From positions 1 to 10,545 of the forward strand of contig CAKUDW010000049.1 of the NCBI GenBank assembly GCA_934645275.1: a stretch of 10,545 nt of DNA, written 5' to 3'. Source of the DNA: an uncultured Clostridia bacterium. GTDB lineage: Bacteria; Bacillota_A; Clostridia; Christensenellales; Aristaeellaceae. Below, in pieces: positions 5,848 through 10,545 of the stretch (the stretch's first letter is position 1; every line of letters starts with the position of its first letter). Made by a program: the position numbers and the translations under genes. The notes under the pieces were generated by a model that was not told where the DNA came from, did not search any database, and saw only the letters and a list, made by a program, of their open reading frames with translations.

Positions 5848-7377
5848 ATGAAGTATTATCTGGGTCTGGACAACGGTGGCACCACCACCAAAGCTGCGAT
5901 TTACGACGCAGAGGGGCGCGAGATAGGGGTTTCGGGCATGGAAACGAAAATGATTGTGCCCAGGCCCGGCTTTACCGAGCGCGACATGGAGGAAATGTGG
6001 CAGGCAAACTGCGCAGTCATTCGAGGCGTGCTGGAAAAGACCGGTGTGAACCCGGAGGACGTGCGCGGCGTGGCAATCTGCGGCCATGGCAAGGGACTGT
6101 ACCTCTGGGGTAAGGACGGCAAGCCCGCGCGCAACGGCATTATTTCTACGGATAACCGTGCCTATGCCTATCCCGTGAAATGGAAGAAAGACGGCACTGA
6201 GCAGAAGGCATTCGCACTGTCTGCGCAGCATGTGATGGCCTGCCAGCCGGTAGCGCTGCTGGCCTGGTTGCAGGACAACGAGCCGGAGGTTATGGATAAC
6301 ATCCAGTGGGTGTTTGAATGCAAGGATTATGTGCGTTTCCGGTTGACGGGCGAAGCGCGTGCGGAAATTACAGATTATTCCGGCGCGAATCTCGTGAACC
6401 TGCATACCCGCCAATACGACGATGAGCTGCTTGCACTGTTTGGAATCTCGAGCATTCGCGATGCGCTGCCGCCGCTGTGCAATTCGGTGGAGATTGCCGG
6501 ATATGTGTCGGAGGAAGCTGCGGCGGCCTGCGGGCTGAAGGTGGGGACGCCGGTGGCGGGCGGCATGTTTGATATCGACGCCTGTGCGCTGGCGGTAAAC
6601 GTGTTGAATGAAAAGAATATCTGCATGATTGCGGGAACGTGGTCGATCAACGAATATCCGCGCAGAACGCCGGTGACGGACGGGAAGGTGCAGATGAATT
6701 CCATATTCTGTTTGCCGGAATACTATTTAATCGAGGAAAGCAGTGCGACCAGCGCGGGCAACAATGAGTGGTTTGTAAAGACGCTGCTGCCGGAAGTGCG
6801 CGCACAGGCCAAGGCGGATGGGCGCAGTGCCTACGAAGTCATGAATGAGTGGGTGGAATCCATTCCAGCGAATGAATTTGTGCCGATTTTCCTGCCGTTC
6901 CTGATGGCGAGCAACGTGCATCCGAACGCAAAGGGCACGTTTGTTGGAATGAGCGTGAGCCACACGCGGGCCCATCTGGCCAGAAGTGTGTACGAAGGCA
7001 TCGTCTATTGCCATAAATATCATCTGGACAAGTTGCTGGCTACACGCGATACTGCACCGGATTGCATTCGTCTGGCGGGCGGCGCGGCAAAATCCCGCGT
7101 ATGGACGCAGATGTTCGCGGACATCCTGGGCATCCCTGTAGAGACCGTGAATGTGAACGAAACGGGCGCGCTGGGCTGCGCCATTGCAGCGGCGACGGCC
7201 GTGGGCGATTATGCCAGCATCGATGAAGCGGCTTCCGCAATGTGCCCGTTGGGCGCACGCGTGTTGCCGAATGCGGAAAACAGCCGGTACTACGGGGCGC
7301 GCTACGGGTTGTATAAGAAGGCAGTCGCCTGCCTGGATGGACTGTGGGACGATATGCAGAAAGTGATCGAAGGATAA
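5848..7377 (+). CDS. lyxK: L-xylulose kinase-like FGGY carbohydrate kinase
   Basis: A 509-residue cytosolic FGGY-family kinase that most likely phosphorylates L-xylulose at C5 with ATP. The N-terminal domain opens with GLDNGGTTTK (Asp8, Lys15). It follows E. coli LyxK closely through PGFTERDMEEMW (40-51), GHGKGLYL (79-86) and PVALLAWL (134-141). The likely catalytic base is Asp242 in GGMFDID. The ATP-side motifs are AGTWSINE (262-269), LAGGAAKSRVW (409-419) and NETGALGCAIAAA (437-449). Length is close to the 498 residues of LyxK. A strong ribosome binding site, GGAGGTG, starts at 5838. The epimerase gene begins 3 bases after its stop, which fits coupled translation and supports the L-xylulose assignment. 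FGGY substrates are hard to fix from sequence, so another ketopentose is possible. Confidence 0.85.
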   Translation: MKYYLGLDNGGTTTKAAIYDAEGREIGVSGMETKMIVPRPGFTERDMEEMWQANCAVIRGVLEKTGVNPEDVRGVAICGHGKGLYLWGKDGKPARNGIISTDNRAYAYPVKWKKDGTEQKAFALSAQHVMACQPVALLAWLQDNEPEVMDNIQWVFECKDYVRFRLTGEARAEITDYSGANLVNLHTRQYDDELLALFGISSIRDALPPLCNSVEIAGYVSEEAAAACGLKVGTPVAGGMFDIDACALAVNVLNEKNICMIAGTWSINEYPRRTPVTDGKVQMNSIFCLPEYYLIEESSATSAGNNEWFVKTLLPEVRAQAKADGRSAYEVMNEWVESIPANEFVPIFLPFLMASNVHPNAKGTFVGMSVSHTRAHLARSVYEGIVYCHKYHLDKLLATRDTAPDCIRLAGGAAKSRVWTQMFADILGIPVETVNVNETGALGCAIAAATAVGDYASIDEAASAMCPLGARVLPNAENSRYYGARYGLYKKAVACLDGLWDDMQKVIEG

Positions 7378-7380
7378 AAT

Positions 7381-8244
7381 ATGAATTACAGATTGGGATT
7401 ATATGAGAAATCCATGCCAGCGGGGCTGACATGGCGGGAAATGCTCGCTGCGGGACACGCAGCCGGTTTCGATCAGTTGGAAATCAGTATCGACGAAAGC
7501 GACGCCCGGCTGGCCCGGCTGGATTGGACGGATCAGCAGAAGCTGGAACTGCTGGCCACGCAGGTCGAAACGGGCATGCCCGTGAGAACGATGTGTCTGA
7601 GCGGACACCGCAAGTATCCGCTGGGCAGCCGCGATTCCCAGGTGCGCGCGCGTGGCATGGAAATTCTGCGCAAAGCGGTAGATTTTGCAGGCGACATGGG
7701 CATACGCATCATCCAGCTGGCGGGCTACGACGTTTATTACGAAGAAGGCGGGGAAGATACTCGTGCGCGCTTCGCCGAGAATCTGGCCGTGGGCGTGGAG
7801 TACGCGGCGGCACGCGGCGTGGCGCTCGGCTTCGAGACAATGGAAACACCGTTTATGGATACTATTTCCAAGAGCATGGCCTACGTCAATGAAATCGATT
7901 CGCCCTACCTTGGCGTTTATCCGGATCTTGGCAACCTGACCAATGCCTGCGAACTGTATGGTCAGCGTGTGACGGACGAGATTCGCGCGAGCCGCGGTCA
8001 TCTGATGGCGATGCACTTGAAGGAAACCGTGCCGGGCAAGTATCGCGATATGGATTTCGGCACGGGCAGAGTGGACTTCCCGGCGGGCATACGCGAGGCC
8101 TATGCCTGCGGCGTACGCCTGTTTACCGCTGAATTCTGGCACGACGGCCGCGTGAACTGGCAGGAACGCCTGAAGGACACCAATCGCTTCCTGCGCGAAA
8201 AATTCGAATGCGCCTCACTGGATGAAAGGCACAAGGCTGATTGA
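7381..8244 (+). CDS. ulaE: L-xylulose-5-phosphate 3-epimerase (UlaE/SgbU family)
   Basis: A 287-residue TIM-barrel enzyme of the xylose-isomerase-like superfamily that converts L-xylulose 5-phosphate to L-ribulose 5-phosphate. Length agrees with E. coli UlaE and SgbU. Recognisable segments are LGLYEKSMP at the N-terminus, MCLSGHRKYPLGS (71-83), GYDVYYEE (115-122), ETMETPFMDTISK (152-164), YPDLGNL (180-186), MHLKET (211-216) and TAEFW (249-253). The expected divalent-metal ligands are present as Glu152 (or Glu155), Asp182, His212 and Glu251. The ribosome binding site GAAGGA overlaps the end of the kinase gene. The product would need a 4-epimerase (UlaF/SgbE/AraD type) to reach D-xylulose 5-phosphate and the pentose phosphate pathway, and none is in the window. 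A strong terminator follows. Confidence 0.92.
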   Translation: MNYRLGLYEKSMPAGLTWREMLAAGHAAGFDQLEISIDESDARLARLDWTDQQKLELLATQVETGMPVRTMCLSGHRKYPLGSRDSQVRARGMEILRKAVDFAGDMGIRIIQLAGYDVYYEEGGEDTRARFAENLAVGVEYAAARGVALGFETMETPFMDTISKSMAYVNEIDSPYLGVYPDLGNLTNACELYGQRVTDEIRASRGHLMAMHLKETVPGKYRDMDFGTGRVDFPAGIREAYACGVRLFTAEFWHDGRVNWQERLKDTNRFLREKFECASLDERHKAD

Positions 8245-8293
8245 CAGGGAAAGACGCTGTTAGAATACTTAGTATTTAGACCTGTTCTCGAAA

Positions 8294-8331
8294 AAAGCGG
8301 ATGATTTTAGTGTCATCCGCTTTGAATTTTT
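8294..8331 (+). terminator. Rho-independent terminator of the lyxK-ulaE operon
   Basis: AAAGCGGATGA (8294-8304) and TCATCCGCTTT (8313-8323) form a perfect 11-bp stem with an 8-base loop, followed by GAATTTTT. It lies 49 bases after the epimerase stop. The run of A before the stem means it could also work on the other strand. Confidence 0.88.
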
Positions 8332-8365
8332 AGAATTGCTGATAGAACGACCGAAACGCATTATT

Positions 8366-8380
8366 AGTTCGGTTCGAACT
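8366..8380. promoter_or_regulatory. Perfect dyad AGTTCG-GTT-CGAACT
   Basis: A 6-bp perfect inverted repeat with a 3-bp centre in non-coding DNA, just after the operon terminator and about 200 bp before the second LacI promoter. It shares the string TCGGTTCGAA with the reverse complement of 5801-5810. The regulator is unknown. Confidence 0.28.
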
Positions 8381-8582
8381 TTACAGGGCAAAGAACAAAA
8401 TAATATGTGAAATGGTTCAAAGCCGCGATACGTTCCATGTACGACTTATATCGAAAAAATGAGAATTGCCTAATTGACGATTGGAACACTGGAAATTCTA
8501 TGGGATTTAATACTAAAATATACAATATACACACTTTAAAAATACAAAAATTATGCATAAGAACAAAATATACAAATATTGA

Positions 8583-8611
8583 TTGACAAAAAAAGAACGC
8601 GGATATATAAT
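8583..8611 (+). promoter_or_regulatory. Perfect-consensus sigma-A promoter of the second LacI regulator
   Basis: TTGACA at 8583-8588, a 17-bp spacer, and TATAAT at 8606-8611: all twelve consensus bases and the ideal spacing. Transcription should start near 8618. So strong a promoter in front of a regulator gene suggests that it is normally held down, which fits the operator-like dyad at 8672-8685. Confidence 0.88.
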
Positions 8612-8671
8612 AGCTATAGTCAAACGAGAGATTGAATGTGGACCGAGTCGCGTTTTAAAGTTGAAAAAGTA

Positions 8672-8685
8672 ATGAATCGGTTCAA
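8672..8685. promoter_or_regulatory. Operator candidate 1 (ATGAATCGGTTCAA)
   Basis: A CG-centred dyad with arms TGAA/TTCA, matching the site at 9806-9819 at 13 of 14 positions. It lies about 55 bp downstream of the predicted transcription start and just before the preferred ATG at 8699, a position suited to autorepression by blocking elongation. Confidence 0.6.
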
Positions 8686-8698
8686 TGAGAAGATAAAC

Positions 8699-9739
8699 AT
8701 GCAGAAGAAAAGGAAATGCACGCTAAAAGATGTCGCACGCGAAGCTAATGTATCGGTGGGAACCGTCTCACACTATTTAAATAATGCTAATAGTGTAAAA
8801 TTGGAGAACCGCCAACGAATCAAGAGTGTGATTTCTCAGTTGGGATATACGCCAAACATCAGTGCACGTTCGCTGGCCAGTGGAAAGTCGAAAAATATAA
8901 TCCTGTTCGTACTTTCTGAGCGTGTGATTAGTCCGACAACATGGTTACATCAGCTGCCAATGATTCAGACGGCGCATGATTTGTTGAGTGCGAACGGTTA
9001 TTCGTTGCAGATTTGTATTGTATATGAAGATGATTATGATTGCTTTATATGCAAGGTGCGTAATTGCGTTGAGAGTAAAGCGGCTGATGGCATCTTGTTA
9101 CTCTCTGTATGGAAGATAAGAGATGACCTGATTGATTATCTCGTGAGTAAGCATTACCCCTTTGTATGCTTGGACAATGAGGGTGATAGAGAAAATGTGC
9201 AGTATGTTTGTTTTGACAATCAAAAACTGATGTCCGATATGGTTGATGTGTTGTACCATTACGGTCATCGTAGAATCGCTTATATTAATGTCCATAGTCA
9301 TCAGCAGGACATGCATCTGCGCTATTTGGGTTATGTATACGGTATGCGCATTCATGAGCTGCCGTTGGATGAAGATAACATCCTGTATGGCGATTTTAGT
9401 ATTGAAAGCGGGTATCAGTGCGTACTTAAGGCGTTAGGGGAAGGAAGAAAATTTACGGCTATTCTTTGCGGTAACGATAATATGGCGGTTGGTGCATTTA
9501 AGGCACTCACAGAACGCGGTCTTCGGGTACCGGAAGATATATCTCTGATTGGCGTAGATAATAGTATTGCAGCTAATGCATGTTCTATTAGTTTACAGAC
9601 AGTTGAATTTGATATGCAGCGGCTGGCAGAGGTTGCTGTAAAATTGCTGTTGGAGGACATGCTAACTGGAAACACAAGAGGCGGAATCCTTAGGCTTGGA
9701 TATAAAACTGTTCAGGGCTGTACATTAGAATATGTATAA
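8699..9739 (+). CDS. LacI-family transcriptional regulator, probable regulator of the M24 gene
   Basis: A 346-residue LacI-family protein. The helix-turn-helix (about residues 8-29, TLKDVAREANVSVGTVSHYLNN) is followed by a canonical hinge, PNISARSLASG. The sensor domain shows the family signatures ILCGNDNMAVGAFKALTERG and VPEDISLIGVDNS. I chose the ATG at 8699 (weak site GAGAAG, 6 bases upstream) because LacI proteins normally start within a few residues of the helix-turn-helix and because the operator dyad then falls in the leader. The frame stays open to ATG codons at 8672 and 8636. The last has GAGAG upstream and would add 21 residues. The gene is AT-richer than the sugar operon before it. 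No terminator is evident before the M24 gene. The ligand is unknown. Confidence 0.88.
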   Translation: MQKKRKCTLKDVAREANVSVGTVSHYLNNANSVKLENRQRIKSVISQLGYTPNISARSLASGKSKNIILFVLSERVISPTTWLHQLPMIQTAHDLLSANGYSLQICIVYEDDYDCFICKVRNCVESKAADGILLLSVWKIRDDLIDYLVSKHYPFVCLDNEGDRENVQYVCFDNQKLMSDMVDVLYHYGHRRIAYINVHSHQQDMHLRYLGYVYGMRIHELPLDEDNILYGDFSIESGYQCVLKALGEGRKFTAILCGNDNMAVGAFKALTERGLRVPEDISLIGVDNSIAANACSISLQTVEFDMQRLAEVAVKLLLEDMLTGNTRGGILRLGYKTVQGCTLEYV

Positions 9740-9805
9740 ATTGTCTGATAGTGAGAAATACAGGATATTGTGCGTTAGAAGGATGAGTTTTATTTTACAA
9801 TAAAA

Positions 9806-9819
9806 TTGAATCGGTTCAA
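9806..9819. promoter_or_regulatory. Operator candidate 2 (TTGAATCGGTTCAA)
   Basis: The most symmetric copy of the dyad: TTGAA and TTCAA around a central TCGG, with 12 of 14 positions symmetric. It overlaps the predicted -35 of the M24 gene, so bound repressor would exclude RNA polymerase. Its form, a CG-centred 14-bp palindrome, is typical of LacI-family operators. Confidence 0.65.
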
Positions 9820-9833
9820 ATAATATATATTAT
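9806..9833 (+). promoter_or_regulatory. Possible promoter of the M24 gene
   Basis: TTGAAT at 9806-9811 and TATTAT at 9828-9833 are separated by 16 bp. Transcription would start near 9840. The surrounding run of alternating A and T makes the exact -10 uncertain. Confidence 0.45.
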
Positions 9834-9870
9834 ATGATGCGATAACATCGAAATAGAAGCATATATGTTG

Positions 9871-9884
9871 ATGAATCGATTTAA
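9871..9884. promoter_or_regulatory. Operator candidate 3 (ATGAATCGATTTAA)
   Basis: It matches operator candidate 1 at 12 of 14 positions and candidate 2 at 11 of 14, and contains the perfect palindrome AATCGATT. It lies between the predicted transcription start and the M24 start codon, 65 bp after candidate 2, a spacing that could allow looping by a LacI-type protein. Confidence 0.5.
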
Positions 9885-9906
9885 AAATATAGAGAGGAAG
9901 AAAGCG

Positions 9907-10545
9907 ATGTACACTATTGTAGACAAGAAACTGCAGCAGGCTTTAGATGCTACATGGGAACCCATCAATTATATGGCAGTTCCCAAAATGGAGGCGAAAG
10001 ACTACCTGGAACGCATTCAGAACATTTGGAAGATGAAGGAAGCAGAAGAATATAGCTGCTTAATTATTTATGGCGATCGGGAACACTTTTCCAATGTCCA
10101 CTATTTTACAGATCTCGATGTTCGATTTGAAGAAACGCTGTTAGTATTATATCGTGATCGCAAACCGGTTATTATCTTGGGTAATGAGGATATGGCTTAC
10201 AGTGATATTATCCCGTATGACATTGATCGCCGGCTTTATCAAAGTTTTAGCTTGATGGGACAACCCAATGATGCCCGTAGTCCGCTTCTTTCTGATCTGT
10301 TTAAAAGTCTGGAACTTCCCCAAACAGGCAAAATTGGTTTGATTGGGTGGAAGAAATACAGTGCTAAACTGCATCCGAGTTGTCAACTGGTGACAGATGT
10401 GCCATATTATATCGTGGAAGAATTACTGAAACAGGTTGAAGAATCACGGTTACAAAATGCGACGGATTTGTTGACAGACTGCGTTTATGGACTGAAGCAT
10501 CACATTAGCGCTAAAGAAATTGCGCAGTTTGAAGTGTTGGGGACT
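9907..10545 (+). CDS. M24-family (Xaa-Pro aminopeptidase/creatinase-like) protein, 3' end missing
   Basis: The reading frame stays open for 213 codons to the window edge, so this is a partial gene. The start is clear: AGAGGAAG at 9893-9900, 6 bases before the ATG. Residues of about 30-165 read as the N-terminal creatinase-type domain that precedes the pita-bread catalytic domain in Xaa-Pro dipeptidases and relatives. They include CLIIYGDREHFSNVHYFTDL, a strand-rich ETLLVLYRDRKPVIILGNED and GKIGLIGWKKYS. From about 180 the pattern LQNATDLLTDCVYG followed by SAKEIAQFE resembles the entry to the M24 domain. The metal ligands would lie beyond the window, so peptidase activity cannot be judged. 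Creatinase and other non-peptidase enzymes share this fold. The gene lies 167 bp after a LacI regulator, with two operator-like dyads between them. Confidence 0.8.
   Translation, partial: MYTIVDKKLQQALDATWEPINYMAVPKMEAKDYLERIQNIWKMKEAEEYSCLIIYGDREHFSNVHYFTDLDVRFEETLLVLYRDRKPVIILGNEDMAYSDIIPYDIDRRLYQSFSLMGQPNDARSPLLSDLFKSLELPQTGKIGLIGWKKYSAKLHPSCQLVTDVPYYIVEELLKQVEESRLQNATDLLTDCVYGLKHHISAKEIAQFEVLGT

Larger units (their letters stand above)
8245..8635. other. AT-rich spacer between the sugar operon and the second LacI unit
   Basis: No credible gene is seen. The stretch holds the terminator of the sugar operon, a 13-bp dyad AATACT-T-AGTATT at 8264-8276, a perfect dyad at 8366-8380, a weak operator-like dyad (TGAA-ATGG-TTCA) at 8408-8419, and the promoter of the second LacI gene. 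A 64-codon minus-strand frame (8364-8558) is rich in AT-driven codons and looks accidental. Confidence 0.6.

Noticed and set aside
7399..8142. A 247-codon minus-strand frame antisense to ulaE
   Set aside because: It is a shadow of the epimerase, which has its metal ligands, ribosome binding site and operon context.
9806..9819. A catabolite-responsive (CcpA) element instead of a local LacI operator
   Set aside because: The CG-centred palindrome resembles cre sites in form, but the arms are shifted (TTGAA/TTCAA rather than TGAAA/TTTCA). Its recurrence at the regulator's own gene favours local control. CcpA input is not excluded.
1..10545. CRISPR arrays, tRNA or rRNA genes, insertion sequences, phage or defence genes
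   Set aside because: I saw no regularly spaced repeats, no tRNA-like cloverleaf, and no transposase, integrase, toxin or nuclease-like reading frame.

Overview
The window looks like chromosomal DNA from a member of the Clostridia (Bacillota). The evidence is a pyrophosphate-type phosphofructokinase, strong GGAGG-type ribosome binding sites, near-consensus sigma-A promoters in AT-rich spacers, and GC-rich coding regions (genes up to about 8244) set in AT-rich intergenic DNA. No species can be assigned from this sequence alone.

Layout. 1-288: AT-rich spacer with small repeats and a promoter. 289-1242 (+): aldo/keto reductase with a complete catalytic tetrad. 1375-2628 (+): PPi-dependent 6-phosphofructokinase with its own promoter. 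2629-2899: a spacer between convergent genes that is packed with hairpins. 2900-4162 (-): L-rhamnose isomerase. 4163-4760: divergent control region. 4761-5792 (+): LacI-family regulator. 5848-7377 (+): L-xylulose kinase-like FGGY kinase. 7381-8244 (+): L-xylulose-5-phosphate 3-epimerase, followed by a clear terminator. 8245-8635: AT-rich spacer. 8699-9739 (+): a second LacI-family regulator. 9907-10545 (+): 5' part of an M24 (Xaa-Pro aminopeptidase/creatinase-like) gene, cut by the window end.

How the genes may work together. The isomerase, first LacI regulator, kinase and 3-epimerase form a divergent sugar cluster. L-rhamnose isomerases are known to also interconvert L-lyxose and L-xylulose. 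The next two enzymes take L-xylulose to L-xylulose 5-phosphate and then L-ribulose 5-phosphate. No rhamnulokinase or rhamnulose-1-phosphate aldolase is present here, so the cluster reads more naturally as an L-lyxose/L-xylulose pathway than as a rhamnose pathway. This is an inference. A 4-epimerase and a transporter would have to lie elsewhere.

The second LacI regulator has a perfect-consensus promoter (TTGACA, 17 bp, TATAAT). A 14-bp dyad close to TTGAATCGGTTCAA occurs just before its probable start codon and twice more in front of the M24 gene. This suggests a small autoregulated unit in which a sugar-type repressor controls a peptidase-fold enzyme. That pairing is the least expected thing in the window.
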